DNA of 64,000 nucleotides from Torymus aiolomorphi (GCA_036365515.1 CM070876.1:43242195-43306194), one strand, 5' to 3'. Shown: positions 32,066-42,977, counted from the first letter of the stretch. Program-made: numbers and translations. Notes: generated from the letters alone by a model not told the origin.

Positions 32066-32746
32066 TTAATCCCAGTCTTCCGTGTCCATCTTTTCTTCCT
32101 CCAGGGCTGGTAGGGTTGGTGAGCCGTCACAGTCCTGGCACCATTCCTCCTGCAGTGCCCGCATGTGCTGTTCGTCCTCGCAGTTCAGGCACACGGACAG
32201 ACAGCCCGTCATATTACTAAAGCGCTGGCATGAAGTGCAATTGCGCCAGGCCGGCATGTTCTGCCCGCACTTGGCGCAATTACCATAATGCGTACGATTA
32301 CCGAAATCTTCACCACCATAGGGTAGATGAAGACGGTTAGCATACGTTATACCTCGCTCGCTCTCTTCGTCCTGCCGCTCGTTCTCCTCTCTGGTCCATT
32401 CACCGTGTTGCTGCTCCTTATTTTGTTTTCGCCGGAACTCCCTGTCCCAACGGATGTTACCCCAACGCGTGGGTAGCCTCATAAACCTGAGGATGTCATT
32501 TTCGGCAAACTGTTTGAATTGGTCCTCGGCAAAGAGCTCCTCCTCCTTGGCGCGATCACGTTATAGTGGAGGCCTTCTACGATCGTTCCGCCCGTTGACG
32601 ACGATGTCAAAATACATCGAGCATCTTATGTAGAGCTGGAAAAGCACTCGTGTGGAGAACGAGCTCGGCTCCCACAGTGACTCGTCCGCGTAGGCGGTAT
32701 ACGCTCTCCTCGTTGCTGCCCTCAGGGTAGGCATGGTTCCTGCCAT
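32066..32746 (-). pseudogene. Accessory ORF D with cysteine pairs, one in-frame stop
   Basis: From an ATG at 32746 the frame runs to 32066 with a single TAA at 32561-32563; a second ATG at 32482 starts the downstream 138 codons. The C-terminal half has four cysteine pairs: CAKC, CTSC, CLNC and CQDC, spaced like a zinc-binding fold. It ends in an acidic tail (EEEKMDTEDWD). The middle is highly charged (REENERQDEESERG). I do not recognise the family. Its position, last gene before the 3' LTR, resembles that of accessory genes in complex retroviruses; function is unknown. Confidence 0.55.
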
Positions 32747-32972
32747 GCTGTTGAAGAGGGGCGGTGCGAGAGGACGAGTAACAGCGGTGATGCAAGTGAC
32801 AGCGGTGATGCGAGAGAACGAGTGACTCTTCACCTCTATCGTCTACTGTTGTCGGACAGGCAAGGAAAATTCTGGTGGGGAAAAAAAAAGATTTGGGAGG
32901 GAGCGCGCACTCTTTAGTACATGTGTTTTTCCTATTTCTAACGAACTACACGCTACGACCTTAAAACTGCTT

Positions 32973-34745
32973 TTACATTGTACTAGTTGACGTGCTGGGC
33001 GCGCTGTGCTTTACTGGTAACGGTGGCCAGTGGGGTTTGTCATAATCAGTGGCCCCTAAAAAATTGCACTTAAATTCGTGATCTAAAGCGCGGGTAGGCA
33101 CATAAGTGCTTTCTGACTCTGTAGCTTTTTCTTTTTTTCTTCCTGACATATGATAAATTAAATACATAAGCAGCCCCAAGAAAATAATAATTATGAAAAT
33201 TAAACATCCATAGAATATTACTTGTATCCAATCCTTACTTGACATTACGCTTGGTTCTATCGCGTATTTACCTTTCGGCGGCTCTTCCCCCTTTACTTTA
33301 TAAGTAAAGTCTTTATGCATATTTAATTTAATTTTGGGTACAATAATATCCCCTTCTACATACTTTCCATCGTAGCCGTACACTTCTCTATCTCCGAATA
33401 TCATTTTATAATTTTTTGGTAATTCAATGATTTGATTACCTGATAACGGTAATCTATAAAATTTGCCAGAACAAAATACTCCCAATCTATATTTATTTAC
33501 AGTCGATGCTAACCACAATCTTTTGTTAGACATTCTCTGAAAGTAATACTCTTTTCCCTCCGAAAACTCTATATTGCAATACGGATAATCTCCATAGTTA
33601 GGATATGACAAAAGCATTTTCTTACATGTAAAGGAATTTTCGAAGAAGAACTCGTTTTCGCATAAGAAAAAGGTATTTCTTTCCTCACAGTTTTGTAAAT
33701 CAGATTTATTGAGAAAGAGGTATCTTTTAGTGTTCTCCCTTACAGCGATAAAGTCTGCTCGTGGTTTAATATATGCCGCTAGTTTCTTGCCTTCAAAGTT
33801 AGACTGAAAGGCGGGGAAAGGCTGCATTTTATATGATAAAAATAAATCAGGGTCTGTAAACGGGACTACTATTTCTATAAATAACTCGTTGTTTACAAAG
33901 ACAATATGAGCTTTAACAATTTTATCTAACAGCACCGATCCAAAATTAGAAATAAAAAAGGGCAGCGCTAATTGTTTTTTATCTCGAATGGTGAGCAAGT
34001 GTTTTTTTAGAGCAGCTGATGAGAACAATACCTTTTGGTAACCCAATAAATCACAAAGATTGAGCACGAGTTGCTTGGCTTTCGATATTACTTTCATTAA
34101 TGCGACTAAATTATCCAAAATTATGTTCATGTTAGTTTCAACCCTGAATTTTTCCCAAGAAGTTACATTACTAATTCCTTTAATGAGTTTTAACTCTAAT
34201 TCAATCGCGGCACTTTCCATCGCGTAGTCGTTTTCAATCAAGCAAGTCGTCTCTTTTTCTCCAGGCATAATGTCAAGTTTGTTTTCTCGCAATTTACATA
34301 TTGACTTACTAATTTCTACGTGATTTTGCAAAATGTAACTTGTGGGGGGTACGTGATAGTCCTCCCCTCTTGGAATTACGACGAGTGCGTAAAACAGTTC
34401 GCTTTTTCGCAATTTTGCAATTAATGACTCTAAACTATCTAATTCTATGCGTAATGTGTTTATATACTGTACCGCTGTGTCGTTTGGTTTTCTCATTACC
34501 GAATAGGCATCTTCCAATATAGTTAATTCTGCTCTACCTTGCTTCGCGGTTGATTTAATGAAGCTCGTGTTAATTGAAGTCATCACGCTCCATTTTTCCT
34601 TGATGAAGACGATCTCCTTGGATTTGGCGAACACCAGTCCGGGGTTGTCATCGACTGAGTGGTAGTAGGGCAAGATGTTGTCACCGGTGGTGTTAATAAA
34701 ACATAGTGCTAGTGCGCATAATTTTAATAGCATTCCGTTTTCCAT
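32973..34745 (-). CDS. Envelope-like protein B (baculovirus F / errantivirus Env type)
   Basis: An intact 590-residue frame from an ATG at 34745. It has a hydrophobic signal peptide (about residues 1-21), a large extracellular part with a central helical region (about 90-260), a cysteine cluster (C353, C362, C374, C390, C425), and a transmembrane segment at about 508-532. A basic stop-transfer GRKKEK and a ~55-residue cytoplasmic tail follow. This layout and the CEERNTFFLCEN-type block match F-like envelope proteins of insect errantiviruses, which are related to baculovirus F proteins and mediate membrane fusion at cell entry. I see no clear multibasic cleavage site followed by a fusion peptide, so it may be an F-like protein without fusion activity, as known for some domesticated relatives. 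It is the only fully open envelope-like gene of the element. Confidence 0.68.
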   Translation of the reverse strand: MENGMLLKLCALALCFINTTGDNILPYYHSVDDNPGLVFAKSKEIVFIKEKWSVMTSINTSFIKSTAKQGRAELTILEDAYSVMRKPNDTAVQYINTLRIELDSLESLIAKLRKSELFYALVVIPRGEDYHVPPTSYILQNHVEISKSICKLRENKLDIMPGEKETTCLIENDYAMESAAIELELKLIKGISNVTSWEKFRVETNMNIILDNLVALMKVISKAKQLVLNLCDLLGYQKVLFSSAALKKHLLTIRDKKQLALPFFISNFGSVLLDKIVKAHIVFVNNELFIEIVVPFTDPDLFLSYKMQPFPAFQSNFEGKKLAAYIKPRADFIAVRENTKRYLFLNKSDLQNCEERNTFFLCENEFFFENSFTCKKMLLSYPNYGDYPYCNIEFSEGKEYYFQRMSNKRLWLASTVNKYRLGVFCSGKFYRLPLSGNQIIELPKNYKMIFGDREVYGYDGKYVEGDIIVPKIKLNMHKDFTYKVKGEEPPKGKYAIEPSVMSSKDWIQVIFYGCLIFIIIIFLGLLMYLIYHMSGRKKEKATESESTYVPTRALDHEFKCNFLGATDYDKPHWPPLPVKHSAPSTSTSTM

Positions 34746-35038
34746 TGTAAATGATTATGGTTTATCGAAGTCCTCTAAAGCTTAAAAGTATGAGAGTTCT
34801 AAAAACAAAATATCCATGCAGGTTTTAACAAAACAAATTTGCAAAAAATTTTATTAATGATTGTTTTATTGTTCTCCCTTATTCTTATAATTAACTTAAG
34901 TTACTAGTACAATGTGTGATTACAATTCCTGCGTAAATGCATACAACATCAATTGTTTATTTAAATTTAAATGACTTAGCAGATGGTTCATCGTGCGACA
35001 GCCGCTTGTCAGAGTTATCTAAACGCAGTGCTAGAGTG

Positions 35039-35767
35039 CTAGTGAGGTGTTCGAGAATTTTCGTTTACTATTTTTCCCTCAAACGGCGGCTGAGAGTCGG
35101 GTGCCCTACCTGTTCGTGCCATTTGCGATGTTCCTGGGTTATTAGTGCATAATTCACTCCAGTTAACTATCGAAGCACCCTTTTGCGCGCTCATGTCTTT
35201 TTGCTTAACTACTTGTTTGAACGACTCTTGGGCGTTTATGGCCATTGATCCCGACGTACCGTTTGGCAAAAAATTAAAAGGTCTACCGACTATACTACCT
35301 GGCTTCGGTGCTTCCCCCGGCCCGATAGCTAGGCTCTCGCTCTGACCCCCTATAGCGCTCGCGTTAAGTCCATTTGAATCGTTATCGCGCCACATAGTAA
35401 GGGCATTATTGGCTACATCGATTAAGCAGTCATTATACCAATCTATAGCTTTAGCGTTCATGTCCACGCTAGCATTAATCGCTTCGATGTGAGAGAAAGT
35501 GGGTGATTTCTCCAAGTGTATCTCGATCAAAGGGTTACGAGTTGCTACTTGTTTAATATCTCGTCGCGTATAATTTATGGTCGTGGCACACAAAATACAA
35601 GTTATAGTTACAGCTGTGTCTAAATTCTGACGGCACGTTCTCGATAATTCCATCAAATACAAGTTTCTTAGGGTCGGATGGACCCTGTTTGCAAAACAAT
35701 CCTCACACACGTATTCGGACCGAAAATCGTACGCCACGCGTTCGTAATTACGGATGATTGCGGACAT
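35039..35767 (-). CDS. Accessory ORF C, cysteine-pair protein
   Basis: A 242-codon frame with an ATG at 35767. Its N-terminal 95 residues contain VCEDC, RTCRQ and CILC, then NYTRRDI and NPLIEIHL. This order (C-x2-C, CR, C-x2-C, N-Y-x-R, NPL-x-EI) also occurs in the ORF at 35817-36101, so the two are probable paralogues. The C-terminal half is low-complexity, Gly/Ser/Asn-rich and likely disordered. It lacks a signal peptide and membrane segment. A zinc-binding, nuclear or cytoplasmic regulatory role is possible but not shown. The family was not recognised. Confidence 0.6.
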   Translation of the reverse strand: MSAIIRNYERVAYDFRSEYVCEDCFANRVHPTLRNLYLMELSRTCRQNLDTAVTITCILCATTINYTRRDIKQVATRNPLIEIHLEKSPTFSHIEAINASVDMNAKAIDWYNDCLIDVANNALTMWRDNDSNGLNASAIGGQSESLAIGPGEAPKPGSIVGRPFNFLPNGTSGSMAINAQESFKQVVKQKDMSAQKGASIVNWSELCTNNPGTSQMARTGRAPDSQPPFEGKIVNENSRTPH

Positions 35768-35816
35768 GATTTATAATTATATATTTCTTTGTTTTTCTCT
35801 TTTTTTTTTATTTTTA

Positions 35817-36101
35817 CTAATATAATATTTCAACTAAGGGATAGTTGAAAAGTTGTTCTTCAGCGCGTAAATAGAAATTAACGCAACTTTCGCAGACTGG
35901 ACCTACTCGTTTAAATAATAACTGGCGGCGACAAATTTTATAGTTGATAGGTACAGGAAGTCCCGGTTGAAACAATATGTGATAATCAAAACTCGGCTCA
36001 AGTAGCTGAAACGGATCTTTAACGAAAGTGTGGTAGCAAGTTTTACAGAAAAAATTAAGAAACTCTTCGTCGACGTATACGACTCGGTCCCTTCCTCGCA
36101 C
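35817..36101 (-). CDS. Accessory ORF B, cysteine-pair protein without ATG
   Basis: This 94-codon open frame has FCKTC, ICRRQ and VCESC, then NFYLRAEEQ and YPLVEI at the C-terminus. That is the same layout as accessory ORF C (35039-35767), which follows it. It contains no methionine codon, and an in-frame TGA sits just upstream of 36101, so a start would have to come by splicing from an upstream exon, or this is a decayed copy. No acceptor was tested. Confidence 0.5.
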   Translation of the reverse strand: MRGRDRVVYVDEEFLNFFCKTCYHTFVKDPFQLLEPSFDYHILFQPGLPVPINYKICRRQLLFKRVGPVCESCVNFYLRAEEQLFNYPLVEILY

Positions 36102-36230
36102 GCTTCAACAGGGAAGGTCGCGCAGATGTTCTATTGCTCGCGCGATGTCAGGCTTTTCTTTTTGATTTATTGGCTAGAAAGGAAAATTGACCGTTAGTTA
36201 TTAACTACATATTTAAGTTTTCTTAATTAA

Positions 36231-36614
36231 CTAGACCAAAACACGCCGCTCGCATACTGATACGCGACGCATTTTAGCCAGATCTTTAAGGTGATACGCA
36301 ATCTGTTCGGCGTGACGTCGCGCTTGTGCAAACGTCACATAAAATTCCGGCTTACACATGTATCGGTTTACGCTGGGCCGTATGCCTAACACATAACAAT
36401 AAATAACCAGCTTAGTTCTTTCATGTTCGCTCTCGCTTATCTCAATAATCTCCTGCTTGGCTATTTTTCCCCCTTGTTGATATAATTCGAAACTTCTCTC
36501 CATTCGATTATTATAAGAGCTCAGTTGTTCGTCTCGGCCCTGCGCCGCCCATACCAGCCGTCTCCTCAATAGAATCAAATCGTCCAACAAATTTACCTTT
36601 TGTTCTGGCCGCAT
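36231..36614 (-). CDS. Accessory ORF A, small charged helical protein
   Basis: A 127-codon frame from an ATG at 36614. It is rich in Arg, Glu, Gln and Leu and predicted helical by composition, with YCYVLGIRPSVNRYMCKPEF in the middle and a basic C-terminus. No signal peptide or membrane segment. I do not recognise it. It lies directly downstream of envelope-like gene A and upstream of the cysteine-pair ORFs, so these may be expressed from one spliced mRNA. Confidence 0.5.
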   Translation of the reverse strand: MRPEQKVNLLDDLILLRRRLVWAAQGRDEQLSSYNNRMERSFELYQQGGKIAKQEIIEISESEHERTKLVIYCYVLGIRPSVNRYMCKPEFYVTFAQARRHAEQIAYHLKDLAKMRRVSVCERRVLV

Positions 36615-36772
36615 TTCTAGAATGCTTTTATTAATTTAAGGCAATTTTGTTATTAATAAAAAGAAGAAACAAAAATTATTATATTTATTTAGAATACAAC
36701 CACCAATTGTTGCTAGTATTATATATATATTGTTACAAAAAAAAAATGAATATTATGTGATATATTGAGAAG

Positions 36773-38772
36773 TTAATTTATTGGATTACGAGATGGTATA
36801 GAGGCCACAGTGTCTTGACTTAACACGGGGTACAATTTATTCTCGGCGTTGCCAGAATTTTTGACACTACTATTATCTGACCATTGACATTCCGGTTGAT
36901 ATTTTTGAGTGGTACAGGTGAAAGGTGCTTCGATGACAGACGGAGCTGAGGGTGCCTGTATTGTGGTAGCCTCTTTCGGCTTTTCCATGCCTTTTCCCAA
37001 TTGAAGTAAAAGCTGCGTTAACGAGTTCCAAATGGCTCCTAAAATGTGTACAGACCAACCATAAAGGCTATGCAAAGCGTAACCGTGTATTATAGTATCG
37101 AGAATGAATTTAATTAATCTAAAAACCATTAAAATTGTAATAAATGCTGCGCTTGCCGACCCGAAAGTAATAAATCGCGCCCAAATATTGTCCCTAGCGG
37201 AGTCAGCGATACGAGTGAGTGCTTCTTCGTCAAGCAAGCCCGCCACGGACACGCCCCCGGGCATTCTCCCCTTACCCGTCGCTCCGTAGGCTAAAGTTTG
37301 GAAACATTATAAAATTTTTTAATTTTTCTATATCCCCGTACGAGTAAATTCGGCTATTCGCTAAATCGGTAGGGTTCTTATATGTCCATGTTTGTTGAAC
37401 TTGCGGCTTTAATACCGAAGGTGCGTCCTGAATGGTTATCTGTGGCAGCATTTTAAACCATCGCGCCCCCAATAAAAACATTATCGGAATCATAGAATCA
37501 CAAATAGCTTTAGTTCCGTATTCACGCAAAATATGTGTACGAGGCGACAAGAATCTCGGTTTGTCTTGCCAAAATACTGGGAGCTCTTGATAACACTCCT
37601 CCGTCTGTCTAACCTTTACTTCCACCTGTACACACTTTAAAATATGCACTACTTCTCCCGCCAATAGGCTTACGTAGTCCGGCCCGCCCATGATTTGGTA
37701 GGCTAATAAATCTGAGGAGATCGTAGCTATATTCAATGCGTTTATTATTACCTTCCTTTCCAGCTCGCATTGTTTAGCTATTACATCCGAGTATAATCTA
37801 GTAATTTGACCCTTTATGTGCGCGTTTACATATACAAACTTCGAGTTTACATAAGCAAAAATGTCGGTGTTACTAATACTAACTCCCTTTTGCACTAACA
37901 GTTTTTCATGCTCGGGGTCGAATAAAATAAACAGTTTCGGATGTCCAGTACTTAATTGATAAGAGCACACATTAATTACACCTAAATCTTTAAACGCAAA
38001 GGAAAGTCCTTCGGCTTCTAACACGTAGAGCGGTCGCCGCTCGTTATCTTTTTCCACAATCCTCATCACCGGCCCTGTATACAAGGCGGCATACCTGCGA
38101 TTCTCGCACGCGCCGATGGGGATGGCTTCCCAAAAGGCGTACCCGTAAACCATGTCTATACAATTATCATCGGTGAATGGACATACAGTACCACTCTAAT
38201 TTAATTTTGTTATTATTTAAATTGACCGCATTGTAACGCTCCTCTAAGCGGATCGTTACGTACCCGTGTACCACTAGGTCGGAAAATTCACCATAAAGGT
38301 CAGCATAGTGAGCCGAATTTGTACAGGTACCGTCTGCTTTCAACGACCTGGCGAAAGTGAGTGGGTGCGTCGATATGTCATTAATTCTCAAGTTTCTAAC
38401 CATATTATCTGCGATTGAGACCGATCTATGCACGTGCATCCGCATACACTCGTCTCGCGTAACTTCGCGCAAATATCTCACTTCCCCATTTTTTACAAAT
38501 GACATGTGCGACCACATTCCGCAATGACCGACGGTCCTCTCTATTTCGATTTTACAGTATCGCACTAGCGTATCGGCATACTCATTAAGTTGCAGGAGGC
38601 TTATTTCCGTTTTCGTTACATTGATTATTGGTTCGGGAATGTCGCATTCTCCCACGTTAACCAGCGAAAAGTTTGTAAAATTAGTAAATTTTTGCCCGCA
38701 ATCAAAACCGATTAACCCGAAAACTAGGTCTAATTTGAAAGTTGTTGCAAGGATAAACATCAAAGTCCTCAT
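36773..38772 (-). pseudogene. Envelope-like gene A (chuvirus-type glycoprotein), two frameshifts
   Basis: Three overlapping or adjacent frames form one glycoprotein gene: 38772-38167 (signal peptide at about residues 1-20, then a Cys-rich ectodomain with FDCG and VGECDI), 38153-37272 (starting near YGYAFWEAIPIGAC and running through the ectodomain), and 37264-36773 (membrane-proximal helix, a transmembrane segment at its residues 31-55, then a long tail). One frameshift lies near 38160 and one near 37290-37310. The cysteine layout, the GYAFWE block and the membrane-proximal region resemble glycoproteins of chuviruses, which insect LTR elements are known to have captured. The assignment is from memory of the family, without alignment. 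It sits directly after integrase, the usual envelope position. Confidence 0.6.
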
Positions 38773-38821
38773 CTGTAAACATGAATAAAAATATTAACTT
38801 TCAACCTTTTAAGTAATTGCA

Positions 38822-40291
38822 TCAATCTAAATTTTCGGGTGGCGATTGCGATTTAACATGCGAAAAGCGTAAGCGGTTACTATGTACGACTTTGGATTTG
38901 TTTTCTGTAATTTGAATTTTAACATTCCCGTTCTCCCAAACGTCAATTACTCGGTAAGGACCGGAGTAATGATTTTCGAATTTATGCGGTTTCGGTCCGC
39001 TCTGTAGCCAAACAAAATCGCCTATTTTGATTTCTTTTGGGTTGGCTTTTTTATCGTAATAATTTTTTGACCGCTGTTTGGCCACTAATAATTTTTCTTC
39101 TGCATTTTCTTGGAGAAAGTGCAGCCTTTCTACCAAAGCCGTCATATAACCCGCGTAGGTAGGTAATAAGTCTTCCGGCTCCAAGGGTTCGCTTGAAGGG
39201 ACGTGCGCCAGTCGGCCGAAGACCAGCTCATAGGGTGTGTGTTGTGTCCCTTCGTGTTTGCCCGTGTTAAAATTGAACATGGCTAGTTCAACCCATTTAT
39301 CCCAGTCTAAGTTTTTTGTTGTGAACATTTTTAAAAATTCGCTAAGTGGTGAGTGTGACCTTTCTAGTGAACCGTTAGTTTGTGGATGGAAAGCAGTGGT
39401 TTTTATTTGTTTAATTCTAAAGCGCTTTGCTACGCGTTTTATTAGTTTGCTAAGAAAGTTCGTGCCTTGATCAGTAAGTATAGCTTGAGGTGCGCCAAAA
39501 GTGCAAATAAAGCGTTTAATAAAAGCGTCGGCTACCGATGCAGCCGTTTGATCTTTTAGTGGAACACCGACTGAGAATTTAGTGAATTGATCCTGCATGG
39601 TAAGAATGTATTCCGAATTATCTCTAGTTTTGGACAACGGACCCACTATATCTAGACAGACCGTAAAAAACGGGATAGAGGGGTGATCAGTAATAATCAT
39701 TTTCTGTCTAGTTTTAACTCTAACTAATTTTTTTAATTGACAGGGGACACATTTCTGAATAAACTCTTGGATATTCTCTTTAAGATGTTCCCATTGAAAT
39801 TTAATGCGATTAAATGTTTTCGTTACACCTTTATGACCGCCCACCGCTGAACAGTGCGCTTCGCGAATAATGTCTGTTCGTTTACTAGGTTCCGGGTGTT
39901 GGATTATTCCTTTACATACAATTATTTTTAAATCCCTTTTAATTAATTCACGTTTAATACAAGCTAGAATATCCTTAAAATCAATATTTTCAATGTGACT
40001 ACTCTTTGCCAAACTAATCGAAATTATTTGATTTTCGTTCGATAAAGTATCTAATTTCTTAATTCCCTTAGCTAAAATTTCCAGCGTTGTTGAGAGGCTA
40101 TTTTTAGAGTCTCCTCTTAAGGGTACTATAAAATGCATTTTTTTATTGCCCTTAATGGCTTGGGTTTCTCCTAACTCCAGGTTCTCCAAACGCGGGAGTT
40201 TCCCTAATTCTTTTAATTGCCTAGCCCCTTCGTCGAGTGGTTTCCCATCTGTGGAGATGAAATATAAGTAATTGTCCTTTCTCATAAACAA
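38822..40291 (-). CDS. pol: Integrase of the 16-kb element
   Basis: A 489-codon open frame. The zinc-binding HHCC region is at H146, H153, C181, C184 (HCSAVGGHKG and CVPC). The catalytic DDE residues are D214 (LDIVGPL), D274 (LTDQGTNF) and E310 (NGSLERSH). The C-terminal DNA-binding region has GDFVWLQSGPKP and YSGPYRVI, the GPY/F module of Ty3/gypsy integrases. It catalyses insertion of the cDNA. The frame opens somewhat upstream of the first ATG, consistent with release from a larger Pol polyprotein. All key residues are present. Confidence 0.9.
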   Translation of the reverse strand: MFMRKDNYLYFISTDGKPLDEGARQLKELGKLPRLENLELGETQAIKGNKKMHFIVPLRGDSKNSLSTTLEILAKGIKKLDTLSNENQIISISLAKSSHIENIDFKDILACIKRELIKRDLKIIVCKGIIQHPEPSKRTDIIREAHCSAVGGHKGVTKTFNRIKFQWEHLKENIQEFIQKCVPCQLKKLVRVKTRQKMIITDHPSIPFFTVCLDIVGPLSKTRDNSEYILTMQDQFTKFSVGVPLKDQTAASVADAFIKRFICTFGAPQAILTDQGTNFLSKLIKRVAKRFRIKQIKTTAFHPQTNGSLERSHSPLSEFLKMFTTKNLDWDKWVELAMFNFNTGKHEGTQHTPYELVFGRLAHVPSSEPLEPEDLLPTYAGYMTALVERLHFLQENAEEKLLVAKQRSKNYYDKKANPKEIKIGDFVWLQSGPKPHKFENHYSGPYRVIDVWENGNVKIQITENKSKVVHSNRLRFSHVKSQSPPENLD

Positions 40292-40904
40292 TTTTTCCCT
40301 ACAATAAACGATATTATCTCTACAGTGATCCGTTGTTTGGGTCGCCGGATCGGGGTCGCTTCGTTCTTCGATCGTTAAATCGGGAAAGGGTGCAAAAAAT
40401 TCCGGAGAATGTTCGACCGTATTCTCCTCGCTTTCTTTTACAAGCGGTTCGCTTCCGTCTAGAGTAGCCGCTCTGGCGCCCGGCGATGTGGGTCTAGCTA
40501 ACTCTTTATGGCCGCACGGATCTTGGCGCTCGATGAAATCGGTGTTGTTTTCATTCTCAGTAGGACATGCGCGTTCCTAGATAGCCTCAGCTGCAGGGGC
40601 TGGTTATCTTTTTCGCGGAAGAAAAGCCTTAATGGCTTGTTTGTATTTTTCACTAACTTGGCGTCCGACACGAGTACGAGTAGCCATTGCGTGAGGGGCG
40701 GGTGCGTCGCCTATCCGATCTCCGAGGGACTCCGATGTTGGGCCTACAACTTGGCTGCCAGGGACAGCATGGCACCCCCCCCCCCTACACTAACTCGCAT
40801 CGCTACGCAAACAGTTTCGACGACTGGATTGCGAGACAAAGCGTCTGCGTTAGCATTTAATTCACCTTTCTTGTAAACCACGTCGAATTGGTAATCTAAT
40901 AATT
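40292..40904 (-). pseudogene. pol: RNase H C-terminus and RNase H-integrase linker, frameshifted
   Basis: In a different frame from the RT ORF, the sequence continues the RNase H end and the connection to integrase (RWRLKLLDYQFDVVYKKGEL, then NADALSRNP). Further on the frame is broken by stops. A C-rich run (about 40780-40788) may mark an indel. A plus-strand open frame at 40508-40876 is antisense to this and is not a gene. Confidence 0.6.
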
Positions 40905-42977
40905 TTAATCGCCAACGAGTGACTCTAGATCCGGGGTCGACACTAAAGGTCTGTGATCGGTAATTAGAGTAAACCTGTTGCCGTACAAATATGGTCTAAA
41001 TTGCGTGATCGCGTAAACAATAGCTAAAGCTTCTTTTGAGAAGGTGCAATAATTTTTCTCGGCTTGATTAAGCGCGCGCGATACAAAAGCTATAGGTCTA
41101 TCTTTCCCGATTTCGCCTTGCGATAGTACGGCGCCTATAGCATAACCACTCGCGTCAGTGGTGACCAAAAACTTTTCTTCAAAATGTGGGTGCGCCAACA
41201 CCGGTGGTTCGCATAAACTATCGCGTAACTTGATAAATGCCTCTTGTGCATTTTCATCCCAACTAAATTGCTGTTCTTTTCTTAATAAGTTTGTTAAAGG
41301 TTTTGCTATCTGCGCGAAGTTTTTAATAAACCTCCTATAGTATCCTGCCAGGCCTAAAAATTGTTTAATATTTTTTTGGTTTTTGGGGATCGGAAATTCT
41401 TTAACTGCTTTCAATTTTTCTGGATCGGGGCGCAGTCCGTGGCTGCTAATTATATGTCCTAAGTAATTAATTTCTGGCTTAAGGAATTCGCATTTTTCTG
41501 GTTGAAGTACTAAGTTCGCATGGCGTAATTTTTCGAAAAGTTTTTGAATTGTTTCTATATGCTCATTGAAAGTTTTAGAGTAAACGCAAATGTCGTCAAA
41601 GAAATGCACTACGTTTTTCATTCCCGCTATAACTTTAAGTACGAGCGATAAAAATACTGGCGCGCTTGTTTTCAACCCGAAAGGTGATCTAACAAAATGA
41701 AATAAACCAAGATCGCAACAAAAACCTGTTTTCTCTCTATCTTCTGGTTTGATTTTTATTTGATGATACCCTGCGTATAAATCGAAAACCGAAAAAAATT
41801 TCGCGTCCCCAAGTTTATCTAGAATATCGGCTATATTGGGGACCGGGTGATTGTACTCAGGGATAACGGCATTTAGTTTTCTAAAGTCAACGACGACCCT
41901 ATATTTTTTCTTCCCGTCGGGGCCCGGTTTTTTGTCAACGCATAACACCGGCGCTGAAAAGGCGCTTGTAGATGGTTCGACTAACCCTTTTTCTAACATT
42001 TCGTTTACCTGCCTGTTGATTTCCTCTTTCAAAATAGGAGGGTGTCTAAATTGTTTTATTCTAATTGGTATATTGTTTGTTGTTGGGATTTCATGTTTAA
42101 TTACATTAGTGGCGGGCATAATATCTCCGGATAAATAAAATCTGTCCGCGAAATTAATTAATATTGATTCAATATCTATTTTCTGATTCTCCGATAAATG
42201 CTCTAGACGGAGTAATTCTTTTAATTTAATTACACGATCACTTCCCGCTAATATTTTCCCACTTCTCACACACATTATGTTCCGGGCGCGCGGCGTGGGC
42301 TTTTTATAGTCCCGCCTATCTACGCTATCTATTTTCGTAGTATAATGCGGCGGTGAACGATATTTCCATATTGATCGGCCTAAACCGCTTCCTTTTCTTC
42401 TAATATCATGCAACGATTGACAGAAAGCGCACAGGATGTCGGTACACGTATCTTCGTTTGTCATACAAAATTTCCTTAATTTATTCAACAAGGGGATGGC
42501 GTAGCAACACAGGACAGCTAAAGCATTACCATATAAATGTATTGGCCGGGTCTTTTTGACTGCTTGTAAATGAGCTAATGCTTTTATCTTTCTACATAAG
42601 TTTTCTAAACAATGGTCGATTTGCGCATGGTCGCCTAATGCGATGCGATGCGACCGACTCGGAGTTTTATTACTTCCGCTCCTTCCGATTCTGATTTGAT
42701 TACGCAGCCATTTCTTTTGCTCGCGTATGGTACTATCGATTTTACCGAAACAATTATCTCGTGTTTTTAACTTTTTACACTTTGCGTAATTGTGACGCAT
42801 TGTTCCGAAAGCCTTTACTTTATTAGTCACGAATGCTATTTTAGTATAATCTTTCCTCAAGTTTTTCGGTGTATCTTGATTATTCTTATATGTTAAAACA
42901 AGGTTTTCTCGAGCATTTCCATCCATTTTATTTCTTTTACTAAACGGATCCGTATTATTTCTATTTTTAACAAACAA
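40905..42977 (-). pseudogene. pol: RT-RNase H of the 16-kb element, C-terminally frameshifted
   Basis: A 690-codon frame. Residues about 1-240 are a basic region between protease and RT. RT spans about 290-560 with the template-grip block VVVDFRKLNAVIPEYNHP, FSVFDLYAGYHQIKI and the active site VHFFDDICVYS (D461, D462; Phe instead of the usual Tyr at the start of the motif). RNase H has D608 (TTDASGYAIGAVLSQ), E649 and D674 (ITDHRPL). The frame is lost directly after D674, near 40915. The first codon of the open frame is not an ATG, as expected for a Pol read through from protease. Confidence 0.85.

Noticed and set aside
40508..40876. 122-codon plus-strand frame
   Set aside because: Antisense to the RNase H-integrase linker of the 16-kb element, whose minus-strand reading matches the expected protein.
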